From Roseovarius pacificus (GTDB lineage: Bacteria; Pseudomonadota; Alphaproteobacteria; Rhodobacterales; Rhodobacteraceae), in the NCBI RefSeq assembly GCF_900142665.1, contig NZ_FRBR01000001.1, positions 868,001 to 932,000 of the forward strand: a DNA stretch of 64,000 nt. Direction: 5' to 3'. Both the position numbers and the translations under genes were made by a program. Below, piece by piece: positions 34,515 to 42,786 of the stretch; the first letter of the stretch is position 1; the number at the start of each line of letters is the position of its first letter. The notes below the pieces were generated by a model. The model was not told the origin of the DNA. It worked only from the letters and a program-made list of their open reading frames with translations, and searched no databases.

Positions 34515-34887
34515 ATCGGTTCTCATCGTCGAGGACGAAGACAACTTCGCCCGCGCGCTTGACATCATCCTGACGCGCCATGGCTACACCACGCACCGTG
34601 TGTCGGATGGGGATGCCGCGTTGACAGCGCTGAACGACAATCCCCCCGCTGTGGTTCTTCTGGACGTGTTGTTGCCCAACCGCTCGGGCTTTGAAATCTG
34701 CCAGACAATCCGCCAGACACCGCATTTGCAAGACACCAGGATCGTGATGATGAGCGCCCGGAACGGACAGGCCGAACAACGCAAGGGCATGGCCATGGGG
34801 GCAGACGCCTTCCTGAACAAACCTTTTCCAACCTCGGACCTGCTGAGCCTGATCGACGAGTTGACGGGAAAGGATACGCATGCGTGA
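34504..34887 (+). CDS. Single-domain response regulator
   Basis: A 127-residue receiver without output domain. VLIVEDEDNFARAL gives the acidic pair, VVLLDVLLPNRSGFEIC the phospho-accepting Asp (about residue 52), MMSARNG the Ser/Thr switch and FLNKPFP the conserved Lys. ATG at 34504 overlaps the previous gene by 11 nt; an upstream in-frame ATG at 34483 has no ribosome-binding site. Overlaps the next gene by 8 nt. It may pass signals to or from the sensor-like part of that protein. Confidence 0.92.
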   Translation: MADKSVLIVEDEDNFARALDIILTRHGYTTHRVSDGDAALTALNDNPPAVVLLDVLLPNRSGFEICQTIRQTPHLQDTRIVMMSARNGQAEQRKGMAMGADAFLNKPFPTSDLLSLIDELTGKDTHA

Positions 34888-36940
34888 ACGGCTGGGCCTC
34901 AGACTGCGATTTGCCTTGTTCTTTGCCGCGCTCGCCCTGGCGGGGGCGGCCCTGATCGCGGGCGGGCTCTGGCTGGGGCATTCGCGCTATGGCGGTCCGG
35001 TCGAAGGCTATGTCATCGCCGGGCTGATCGCCGCGTTCGGCCTGTTTGGCATCTCGGCCTGGATCGGTTTCCTGTTCGATGAAAATGTCGCCCGTCCGGT
35101 TCTGGCGCTGGCCTCCGATCTGCAAACCCGGGCGCGGGCCAAGGTGGATCAGGGGATCGATCAGAGCCAGGCCCGTCATCTGGGCGCGCTTGCCCCCGCC
35201 GCCGATGCCATCCATACCGCCCTTGCCGAAGCACGCCAGGCGCAGCGCGAGGCGGTAGAACATGAAACTGCCGCCATCAACCGTGAAAAGGCCTTGTTGG
35301 AGGCACTCTTGCGCGACCTGACCGAAGGCACGGTCGTACTGACATCCGACCGGCGCATCATGCTCTACAATCGTGTCGCTCAGGAATTGTTGGGAGATAT
35401 CGGGCTGAACCGGCCAATCGACCGTTTTTTGTGTGGCGAGCCGCTGCTCCACGCGCTCGAGCGGCTGACGGCCAAACACGCGCGCGGCGATAGCAGTTCC
35501 GAACGATTCCTTTCGGCCACCGCCGATGGCCGCCGCTTTGTCATGGGGCGTGTGAGCCCGGTGCGCCACAAGGGTGAAACGGTCGGCCATGTGCTGACTT
35601 TCCACGACGCCACTGACGATCTGCGCAGCCATGCCGCGCAAGATCACCTGTTCAACACCCTTCTTGAAGAAATCCGCCGGCACGCCGCCGCAATCACCGC
35701 CCTGCTGGACGCCGCCGAGGTCGAGCCCGAAACGGCAAAAACTCAAGCCACAGGCCTGTCGCACGCCATGCGCGAGGAAATGAACCGCCTGTGTCAGTGC
35801 CTGCGCGACAGCAGTGAAAAATACCGCGCACAAATCCCCGCGCACTGGCCCATGGCCCAGGTGGCGGTGGACGATATCCTTGACACGCTGGCGGCACACG
35901 ATCTGGTCCGCGCGATCCCCACGGGACATGCCGATTTCCTGTTGTGCGACGGCTTCGCAATCGCCGGTCTTCTGGCCCGCGTGATCGAGGGGCTGAGCGA
36001 TGACGGCACCCGCAGCCACATCACCCTCAGCGCCGAGCCGCATGGAGCAGAAGTGTGGCTGACCCTTGGCTGGCAAGGGCCCGATATAACCGACGGCATG
36101 CTGGACAACTGGCTGCGCCGTCCTTTGTCGGAAGGCTATGGCGATTATTCCGGGCGAGACGTTCTGGCAAGCCATCGCACCGAAATCTGGAGCGATCCAA
36201 GCCGCGCCGAAAACCGCATTGTCCTGCCCCTGCCCAAAGCCGGGCCACCGATCCTGACACCCGATCAGCCGCGCCCCGAATTCTATGATTTCAATCTGCC
36301 TGCGCAGGACACAGGCAGCGATCTGGCGACGACCCCGCTCAGCGAGCTGCAATTCGTCGTGTTCGACACCGAGACAACCGGCCTCGCCCCCCGCGAAGGC
36401 GACGAGATCGTGCAAATCGCTGGCGTCCGGGTGGTGAATGGCCGGATTCTGAGCGGCGAAGCCTTCGATACATTCGTCAATCCCGGTCGCCCCATCCCAC
36501 CCGCCTCAACCAGGATTCATGGTATCAGCGACGAAATGGTGCGGGGCGCGCCGGACATTGCCGAAGCCGGGCGCCGCTTTCACGCCTATTGCGAGGGGGC
36601 TGTTCTGGTCGCTCACAATGCGCCTTTCGACATGGCGTTTCTGCGCCTCAAGGAAGACCGTATCGGCCTGACCTTCGATCAGCCCACACTGTGCACCGTT
36701 CTTTTGTCCGCCGCCCTGTTCGATCACACCGGGCAACACACGCTGGATGCGCTGGCAGAACGCTTTGGGGTCACGATCCCACCCGAACACCGGCATACCG
36801 CGCTTGGCGATTCCTTCGCTACAGCCGAGGTCTTTGTGCATATGCTGGACGTCATGAAATCTGCCGGAATCGTGACTTTGGGCGACGCCATGGCCGAGGC
36901 CGGGCGGATGGTCAAAATCCGTCGCGCCCAGACCTATTAG
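34880..36940 (+). CDS. Sensor-like membrane protein fused to DnaQ-type 3'-5' exonuclease
   Basis: A 686-residue fusion. Two membrane helices (about residues 8-33 and 43-66) are followed by a linker and a PAS-like domain (about 140-245, TEGTVVLTSDRRIMLYNRVAQELL). A helical, histidine-kinase-like part (about 250-460) lacks recognisable ATP-binding motifs. A DEDDh exonuclease domain fills about 488-660: VFDTETTGLAPREGDEI, then HNAPFDMAFL and HTALGDSFA, with all four acidic residues and the His visible. It looks like a bacterial sensor whose output was replaced by an exonuclease. Coupled to the response regulator gene. Substrate unknown. Confidence 0.85.
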   Translation: MRERLGLRLRFALFFAALALAGAALIAGGLWLGHSRYGGPVEGYVIAGLIAAFGLFGISAWIGFLFDENVARPVLALASDLQTRARAKVDQGIDQSQARHLGALAPAADAIHTALAEARQAQREAVEHETAAINREKALLEALLRDLTEGTVVLTSDRRIMLYNRVAQELLGDIGLNRPIDRFLCGEPLLHALERLTAKHARGDSSSERFLSATADGRRFVMGRVSPVRHKGETVGHVLTFHDATDDLRSHAAQDHLFNTLLEEIRRHAAAITALLDAAEVEPETAKTQATGLSHAMREEMNRLCQCLRDSSEKYRAQIPAHWPMAQVAVDDILDTLAAHDLVRAIPTGHADFLLCDGFAIAGLLARVIEGLSDDGTRSHITLSAEPHGAEVWLTLGWQGPDITDGMLDNWLRRPLSEGYGDYSGRDVLASHRTEIWSDPSRAENRIVLPLPKAGPPILTPDQPRPEFYDFNLPAQDTGSDLATTPLSELQFVVFDTETTGLAPREGDEIVQIAGVRVVNGRILSGEAFDTFVNPGRPIPPASTRIHGISDEMVRGAPDIAEAGRRFHAYCEGAVLVAHNAPFDMAFLRLKEDRIGLTFDQPTLCTVLLSAALFDHTGQHTLDALAERFGVTIPPEHRHTALGDSFATAEVFVHMLDVMKSAGIVTLGDAMAEAGRMVKIRRAQTY

Positions 36941-36958
36941 CAGCCGAATCTTACGGCC

Positions 36959-38002
36959 TCACTTGTGACCTCCTGACCTGTCTGGGCCGGATATACCTGT
37001 TTCCTGCGCATAAATGACATGGCGCCCGCGACCGCCCTCCTTGGCGGCGTACAACGCCCGGTCGGCATCTTCCATCATGCGCTGCCCGGATGGAACGCGA
37101 TAATCGCAGGACAGCGCGGCACCGATACTGGCCGACACGTGGCACGTCTCGTTCTGCAACGCGATCGGATGCTCAAGCCGTTTGATTAAACGCTGAGCGG
37201 TCTCACCAACGCGGTGATGATCGACCACACCAGGCAGAACCACCACGAATTCGTCGCCACCAATTCGCGCAATGATATCGGCTCTGCGCGTTTCCGCAGC
37301 CATTGCCCGCGCAACGGCCTGCAACACACGATCACCCGCTGCGTGGCCCAACCGATCGTTAACCGCCTTGAAGTAATCCAGATCCACATTCATCAGGGCG
37401 AAGTCCCGTTCGCTCTCTGTCAGGCGGGTCAGAACCGCGTCAAGTGCGCGGCGGTTCCTCAATCCGGTCAATGTATCGGTATAGGCCTGCTCCTCTGCCG
37501 CGATCATGGCTCCTTGCAGCCGATTGTTCAGGTTGCACGAGGCTTCCATCGCAACCGATTTGGCCTCGATCAGGTACAGCATTTCGATGGTCATATCCGT
37601 TGCGGCGAAATCCCTGCCGGTCAGGGCAAAGTCGTGCACCGCCTCCTGAAGTCCGATGCCGAAGGACAGGTTCAGCACGGCCCCCCCGCTCAACGGTCCG
37701 TCACCGTCGTCGGGCAAGGGAACCAGCATACCCTTCACCTCGGTCTGGCGCGGGTTGCACAGACGCAAATGCAACTTTGCTCCCGCCAGCGCGCGCAATG
37801 CCGCCATCGAACCATCGGTGTGCGGGCGGCGCAATTCGAACGCGTCCTGAAACTTCCGGTCGATCGGATCGCCGTTCTCGTAGAGCTTGGCCAATGTCGG
37901 CCCGGCATGCAAAATACGGCCGGACATGCCCAGAACCGCATGCATCGGGCACAACATATCCAGCAATAATATCAGGGTATTTCCGGTCGGGCCCAAAGTC
38001 AT
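36959..38002 (-). CDS. Diguanylate cyclase with H-NOX-associated (HNOBA) domain
   Basis: A 347-residue protein. The N-terminal ~160 residues match the H-NOX-associated domain (LCPMHAVLGMSGRILHAGPTL), then a short coiled segment and a GGDEF domain (TLTGLRNRRALDAVL; IARIGGDEFVVVLPG). RxxD five residues before GGDEF (RRAD) is an intact inhibitory I-site, so c-di-GMP feedback is likely. The ATG overlaps the H-NOX stop (ATGA). The pair probably forms a two-protein sensor-cyclase for c-di-GMP. Confidence 0.92.
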   Translation of the reverse strand: MTLGPTGNTLILLLDMLCPMHAVLGMSGRILHAGPTLAKLYENGDPIDRKFQDAFELRRPHTDGSMAALRALAGAKLHLRLCNPRQTEVKGMLVPLPDDGDGPLSGGAVLNLSFGIGLQEAVHDFALTGRDFAATDMTIEMLYLIEAKSVAMEASCNLNNRLQGAMIAAEEQAYTDTLTGLRNRRALDAVLTRLTESERDFALMNVDLDYFKAVNDRLGHAAGDRVLQAVARAMAAETRRADIIARIGGDEFVVVLPGVVDHHRVGETAQRLIKRLEHPIALQNETCHVSASIGAALSCDYRVPSGQRMMEDADRALYAAKEGGRGRHVIYAQETGISGPDRSGGHK

Positions 38003-38595
38003 GGCGCCGCCTTTCCAAGGGTAAAGATCCGCCCTTCGCCATGCGCCGTCGCCAGAAGATGGATACCCAGCGTTTCCTGATGCCCCGCCGCCCCCATGTG
38101 TTCCAGCATGACCAGTGCCCCATAGTCATCGGCCAAAGCCCGCAACAACCCAAGCACCACATAGCCAAACGCCACATCCACCGCCTCCGGATTATGCACC
38201 TTGAGACAGAACCGATCCGCCCCATGATCAACGAGCGTCAATTCCGGCAACGCCAGTTCCGGTATGGCGAGCCGCGTTCTCTCGGGCAGATCGTCAAGCG
38301 AATGCAGAAATTCCTGGAATGTCGGACCGCCGAACCGCAACAAACGCCGGACCGCAGCCATGTTGGGATGAGACACCAGGTAGGTGCCGATATCCTCCAG
38401 CACCTCATCACGGGATTTTTTCAACCTGTCGGCAACCGCTCCCAACAAACGGGGCGTGACCTGCGCATCATAGCTCAACATCGCCTCGAACTCGCTAAAT
38501 CCAAGATCGAGCCGCCTCATGATGTCCAGCCAGACATCACGCCCATATGTATCGCGCACGAACCGTTCCACCGCGCGATTGATCACCCCGTGCAT
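37999..38595 (-). CDS. H-NOX-fold protein lacking usual heme-binding residues
   Basis: A 198-residue protein with the H-NOX N-terminal pattern (MHGVINRAVERFVRDTYG, VSHPNM and FLHSLDDLPERTRLAIP). At the position of the proximal heme His (about 102-104) the sequence is DDLP, and at the YxSxR motif (about 129-133) it is FCLKV. Both alignments are by eye. If right, the protein keeps the fold but would not bind heme in the standard manner. ATG at 38595 has AAGGGG at 7 nt. Upstream partner of the HNOBA-GGDEF gene. Confidence 0.82.
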   Translation of the reverse strand: MHGVINRAVERFVRDTYGRDVWLDIMRRLDLGFSEFEAMLSYDAQVTPRLLGAVADRLKKSRDEVLEDIGTYLVSHPNMAAVRRLLRFGGPTFQEFLHSLDDLPERTRLAIPELALPELTLVDHGADRFCLKVHNPEAVDVAFGYVVLGLLRALADDYGALVMLEHMGAAGHQETLGIHLLATAHGEGRIFTLGKAAP

Positions 38596-38730
38596 GACAC
38601 ACCCCTTACAATCGACAGCAGCGTCGCTCACAAAGATTAACGTACCGCCAACAGATACAATTGCCGGGATTTTTATCGCCCGCCAACGGACCGCTTGCCG
38701 CCGGACAGTACCGTTGTTACAGTCCGGCCA

Positions 38731-38813
38731 TCCGTTGGGGTGCCGCATGCGGCTGAGAGACCTCTGGTCAACCCATCGAACCTGATCCGGTCAGCACCGG
38801 CGGAGGGAACGGA
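38731..38813 (+). promoter_or_regulatory. TPP riboswitch (THI element)
   Basis: The THI-box landmarks are all present: GCGGCTGAGAG (38750-38760), AACCCATCGAACCTGATC (38770 onward) and GGCGGAGGGAACGG near the end. P1 closes with TCCGTT (38731-38736) and AACGGA (38808-38813). A GACAGG/CCTGTC hairpin at 38819-38839 may serve as expression platform. It lies 73 nt upstream of thiY and should repress the operon when thiamine pyrophosphate is high. Confidence 0.95.
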
Positions 38814-38886
38814 GATTTGACAGGGCGCTCGCACCTGTCCCGCTCTTCCTTAGGCTGGCCGCAACGCGCACGAAAGGAGAGCCCCT

Positions 38887-39825
38887 TTGATACGCCTTCT
38901 CGCACTCGCGGCCAGTCTTCTGACGGCCGCACCAGCCATGGCCCAGGACAAGCTGACGCTGGTTCTGGACTGGTTCGTCAACCCCAATCACGGTCCGATC
39001 ATCGTCGCACAGGAACAGGGCTATTTCGCGGATGAGAACCTAGAGGTCGAGGTGATCGCTCCCGCCGATCCGTCCGCGCCCCCCAAGATGGCCGCCGCTG
39101 GCAAGGCCGATCTGGCGATTTCCTACCAGCCGCAATTGCACCTTCAGGTCGCCGAGGGCCTGCCTCTCAAACGTGTGGGCACGCTCGTGGCCAGCCCTCT
39201 GAACTGCCTGCTGGTGCTTGAGGACGGCCCCATAAAGTCGGTCGCCGATCTCGAGGGCGGCAAGGTGGGCTATTCCGTCGCCGGCGTGGAAGAGGCCCTT
39301 CTGGGCGCCCTTCTGACCGATGCGGGCCTGACCATGGACGACATCGACCTGATCAACGTCAACTGGTCGCTGTCGCCCTCGCTGATGTCCGGACAGGTCG
39401 ATGCCGTTTTAGGGGCCTACCGCAATTTCGAACTGAACCAGATGGAACTGGAAGGTATCGAAGGCCGTTGCATGTATCTGGAAGAAATGGGCGTGCCCGC
39501 CTATGACGAGTTGATCTATGTCGCCAATCCCGATCTGGCCGATATGGACGCCATTGCGCGTTTCCTGCGCGCAACCGGACGGGCCACCCAATATATCGTA
39601 AACCACCCCGAGGAAAGCTGGGAGGTTTTCTCGGGCACCTCGACCGACCTTCAGGACGATCTGAACGCCATGGCATGGGCCGATACGCTGACCCGCTTTG
39701 CCCTGCGCCCTGCGGCTCTGGATCACGGGCGGTACCGCGATTTCGGCGCCTTCCTGCAAAAGGCCGGCTTGATCGACACCGCCCCGCCGGTGAGCGCCCT
39801 CGCCCTGGACCCGAACGAACAATGA
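38887..39825 (+). CDS. thiY: Pyrimidine-precursor ABC transporter substrate-binding protein
   Basis: A 312-residue periplasmic protein of the THI5/NMT1 family. Signal peptide MIRLLALAASLLTAAPAMAQ, then LTLVLDWFVNPNHGPIIVAQ, the family-typical start of the mature chain. It binds thiamine pyrimidine precursors such as formylaminopyrimidine. The start is TTG at 38887, with AAAGGAG 7 nt upstream. First gene behind the TPP riboswitch. It overlaps tenA by 4 nt. Confidence 0.93.
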   Translation: MIRLLALAASLLTAAPAMAQDKLTLVLDWFVNPNHGPIIVAQEQGYFADENLEVEVIAPADPSAPPKMAAAGKADLAISYQPQLHLQVAEGLPLKRVGTLVASPLNCLLVLEDGPIKSVADLEGGKVGYSVAGVEEALLGALLTDAGLTMDDIDLINVNWSLSPSLMSGQVDAVLGAYRNFELNQMELEGIEGRCMYLEEMGVPAYDELIYVANPDLADMDAIARFLRATGRATQYIVNHPEESWEVFSGTSTDLQDDLNAMAWADTLTRFALRPAALDHGRYRDFGAFLQKAGLIDTAPPVSALALDPNEQ

Positions 39826-40496
39826 CGGGCTATGGCGATACTTTCACGGCTTGGCGCACGGCGGCGGGCGATCACTGGTCCGCCTACACGCGTCATGCCT
39901 TTGTCGAAGGACTGCGCGACGGCTCCCTGCCGCCCACGGCCTTTCTGGATTATCTTGTACAGGATTACCTGTTCCTGATCCATTTCTCGCGCGCATGGGC
40001 CCTGGCGGTGACCAAGGCCGATACCGTGGATGAAATGCGTCTGGCCGCGGCCACGGTGAACGCGTTGATCAATGACGAACTCGCCCTGCATATCCGGACC
40101 TGCGCCGAAGCCGGGCTTTCGGAATCCGATCTGTTCACCGCGCAGGAAAAACCGCAGAACATCGCCTATACGCGCTATGTTCTGGATGCCGGGCACTCGG
40201 GCGATTTTCTGGATTTGCTGGCCGCCCTTGCGCCCTGCGTCATGGGGTATGGGGAAATCGGCACGCGGCTGGCCGCTGAAAAAACCTCGACCACCTACGC
40301 CGAGTGGATCGGCACCTATGCCGGCGAGGAATACCAACAGGTCTGCCGCGATGTAGGCAGCCTGATCGACACCGCCATCACCCGCCGCTTGGGCGATAGG
40401 CCACAAAACAGCCCCCGCTGGCCCCACCTGTGCCAGAGGTTCACAACGGCCACCCGGCTCGAGGTCGGGTTCTGGGACATGGGGCTTGAGACATGA
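39822..40496 (+). CDS. tenA: TenA family aminopyrimidine aminohydrolase (Cys type)
   Basis: A 224-residue all-helical protein of the TenA family, which hydrolyses aminopyrimidine breakdown products of thiamine to HMP in salvage. The catalytic Cys is in LAPCVMGYGEIG (near residue 136). Other typical parts are HWSAYTRHAFVEGL and FLDYLVQDYLFLIHFSRAW. ATGA overlaps on both sides couple it to thiY and thiZ. A second, Cys-less paralogue lies two genes downstream. Confidence 0.92.
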   Translation: MTGYGDTFTAWRTAAGDHWSAYTRHAFVEGLRDGSLPPTAFLDYLVQDYLFLIHFSRAWALAVTKADTVDEMRLAAATVNALINDELALHIRTCAEAGLSESDLFTAQEKPQNIAYTRYVLDAGHSGDFLDLLAALAPCVMGYGEIGTRLAAEKTSTTYAEWIGTYAGEEYQQVCRDVGSLIDTAITRRLGDRPQNSPRWPHLCQRFTTATRLEVGFWDMGLET

Positions 40497-41218
40497 CATC
40501 TCCGGGCCTGCATGTCCGGGGCACCGCCCGGATCGGCGACACCCATGTGTTCGGCCCGCTCGACCTGACCGTCGCGGGCGGGGAATGGACCTGCCTCCTG
40601 GGCCCCTCCGGCGTGGGCAAGACGACCCTCTTGCGCCTGGTCGCAGGGCTGGATCGGGTGACCACGCTTGACGGGCAGATCGCCGCCTCGGACGGCAAAC
40701 CCCTACAGGGCCGACTGGCACTGATGGCGCAAAGCGATCTGCTGATGCCGTGGCTCGATGTGATGGGAAATACCCTGCTGGGCGCGCGCCTGCGCGGGGA
40801 ACGCCCCGACCGGCACCGCGCGACCGATGTATTGGCGCGCGTGGGGCTGAGCGATCACATACATAAAACGCCCGGCCAGTTGTCTGGCGGACAACGCCAG
40901 CGCGTGGCGCTCGCCCGAACCCTTATGGAGGATCGGGCCATCGTGCTGCTCGACGAACCCTTTTCCGCCCTCGATGCGCGCACCCGCTCGCAAATGCAGG
41001 ATCTCGCCTGTGATCTGCTGGCAGGGCGCACCGTTCTCATGGTCACACATGACCCGACCGAGGCCGCCCGGCTGGGCGACACGATCCTGATCATGGAGCC
41101 CGGTGGTCTTTCGCCCTTCGCTCCGCCCCCCGGCGCGACGCCGCGCCCGATAGACGACCCCGCAACTCTCACCGCACAGGCCGATTTGCTGACCCGCCTG
41201 CGCAACAGTGCCGCCTGA
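40493..41218 (+). CDS. thiZ: Pyrimidine-precursor ABC transporter ATP-binding protein
   Basis: A 241-residue ATPase. Walker A GPSGVGKTTLLRL (near residue 38), signature LSGGQRQRVALARTL, Walker B IVLLDEPFSALD and H-loop MVTHDPTEAARLG are intact. It energises the ThiXYZ importer with the permease at 41889. Overlaps tenA by 4 nt. Confidence 0.93.
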   Translation: MTSPGLHVRGTARIGDTHVFGPLDLTVAGGEWTCLLGPSGVGKTTLLRLVAGLDRVTTLDGQIAASDGKPLQGRLALMAQSDLLMPWLDVMGNTLLGARLRGERPDRHRATDVLARVGLSDHIHKTPGQLSGGQRQRVALARTLMEDRAIVLLDEPFSALDARTRSQMQDLACDLLAGRTVLMVTHDPTEAARLGDTILIMEPGGLSPFAPPPGATPRPIDDPATLTAQADLLTRLRNSAA

Positions 41219-41235
41219 TCAAAGGATACCTGCCC

Positions 41236-41892
41236 ATGCGCCCCACCGACCATCTGCGCGCCCTTGCCGCCGACGACTGGCAAGCCGCCACCCGGCACCC
41301 GTTCACCGACGCTCTGGCCGACGGCACATTGCCCGCCGACAGGATGCTGGCCTATCTGCAACAGGATCACCTGTTCATCGACGGTTTCGTGCGCCTCCTG
41401 GCCTCGGCCATCGCCAACGCTCCCAGCCTGCCCGATGCCATCCCGGCGGCCCAGTTTCTCGGCCTGATTTCGGGACCGGAGAACACCTATTTCCTGCGCG
41501 CAATCGACGCGCTTGGCGGCACCTGCGAGCCCCCCGCACCCGCAGCGCCCATCACCGCCGAGTTTCAGGCGCTGATGGCACAGGCGGCCCGTTCGGGCCG
41601 CTACGAGCAGATGCTTGCGGTGCTGGTGGTGGCGGAGTGGAGTTATCTCGACTGGGCCACACCCCATGCCGACAAGGCCGCCGATCTGCCCTTCTGGTTC
41701 GGGGAGTGGATCACGCTGCATTCCGGCGAGGGGTTCGAAGGCGTCGTCGCCTATCTGCGCAGTCAGCTTGATAGCGCCTGGCACACACTGGACGACGACG
41801 CAAAACATGCCGTCGAAACCACCTTCCGCCATGCCGTAACCCTTGAGCGCCGCTTCTTCGATGCGGCGCAGTCCGGTTTCCCATCCCCATGA
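41236..41892 (+). CDS. TenA family protein (Cys-less, TenA_E type)
   Basis: A 218-residue TenA paralogue. The position of the catalytic Cys reads LVVAEWSYLDWATP, with Glu instead of Cys, as in TenA_E proteins. These are thought to act on a different intermediate of thiamine salvage, such as the formylamino or amino-pyrimidine step. Flanked by thiZ (17 nt) and thiX (4-nt overlap). Having both classes in one operon suggests consecutive salvage steps. Confidence 0.9.
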   Translation: MRPTDHLRALAADDWQAATRHPFTDALADGTLPADRMLAYLQQDHLFIDGFVRLLASAIANAPSLPDAIPAAQFLGLISGPENTYFLRAIDALGGTCEPPAPAAPITAEFQALMAQAARSGRYEQMLAVLVVAEWSYLDWATPHADKAADLPFWFGEWITLHSGEGFEGVVAYLRSQLDSAWHTLDDDAKHAVETTFRHAVTLERRFFDAAQSGFPSP

Positions 41893-42629
41893 AGAACTGG
41901 CTTTCAATCCTTGCTTCGACGGTTTTCGGTCTGGCCCTCTGGCAGGCGGTCGTCACGCTGACTGTGCCGCCCTCCTACATCCTGCCCGCCCCGTGGGACG
42001 TGGCCGAAACCCTCTGGACCGCACGGGGGCAGATCGCCCATCACTCGCTTTACACCATGGGCGAAGTGCTTCTTGGCCTTGTGCTTGGTGCGGCGCTTGG
42101 GGCGCTGTCGGCCATCGGTTTGGCCTCTTCGCCGCTGGCGCAGACCCTTTTGCGCCCGATGATGGTGTTTAGTCAGGCGATCCCTGTCTTCGTACTCGCC
42201 CCGATCCTGACGCTCTGGCTGGGATACGGCATCTGGCCCAAGGTGATCATGGCCTTGCTGATCATCTACTTCCCCGTCACATCGGCCTTTTTCGACGCTC
42301 TGATGCGCACGCCCGTGCCGTGGCTGGATCTGGCACAGGTGATGGGTGCAAATCGACGGCGGGTCATGTGGCACATCCGCATTCCAGCCGCCCTGCCCGG
42401 CCTCGCCTCTGGCCTGCGCCTGGCCGCCGTCTATGCCCCCATCGGCGTGATCATCAGCGAATGGGTCGGCGCATCGCAAGGGCTCGGCTACCTGATCCTG
42501 CTGGCCCTCGGGCGCGTCAAGGTGGACCTGATGTTCGCCACAACCATCGCCCTAGCCGTCTTTACCCTGCTGACCTACGCCGCGGTCGATCATTTCTGCC
42601 GCCACTGGCTCGACGCGCCGACGGAGTGA
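41889..42629 (+). CDS. thiX: Pyrimidine-precursor ABC transporter permease
   Basis: A 246-residue inner-membrane permease with about six helices. The EAA-like loop is MGANRRRVMWHIRIPAALPGLASGL (near residue 150), contacting the ATPase. IPVFVLAPILTLWLGYG is typical of this nitrate/thiamine-precursor permease group. Last gene of the thi operon; convergent with the MttB-type gene. Confidence 0.92.
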   Translation: MKNWLSILASTVFGLALWQAVVTLTVPPSYILPAPWDVAETLWTARGQIAHHSLYTMGEVLLGLVLGAALGALSAIGLASSPLAQTLLRPMMVFSQAIPVFVLAPILTLWLGYGIWPKVIMALLIIYFPVTSAFFDALMRTPVPWLDLAQVMGANRRRVMWHIRIPAALPGLASGLRLAAVYAPIGVIISEWVGASQGLGYLILLALGRVKVDLMFATTIALAVFTLLTYAAVDHFCRHWLDAPTE

Positions 42630-42733
42630 TCTCCGATTGGTCAGGTTCCAATACGCCCGCCGGGTGCTCCTGCCCTGTCCACAAGCCCCCTTCTATCAAC
42701 TGCCCCACCCATGTCGCGAGAGCGGGCGGGAGG

Positions 42734-42774
42734 ACACCGACACAATACCGACGCGATACCGACGTTATACAGAT
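42734..42774. repeat. 11-bp tandem repeat array, copy 2 (ATACCGAC-N3)
   Basis: Units at 11-bp steps: ACACCGAC (42734), ATACCGAC (42745), ATACCGAC (42756) and degenerate ATACAGAT (42767). Bases 42747-42770 equal 12048-12071 with one mismatch. It begins 13 bp past the end of the minus-strand MttB-type gene, in the same orientation relative to that gene as copy 1 is to TetR. Confidence 0.75.
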
Positions 42775-42786
42775 GCCGGTTTCGGC

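Noticed and set aside
34565..36415. 616-codon minus-strand frame opposite the sensor-exonuclease gene
   Set aside because: No motif, and it spans two supported plus-strand genes.
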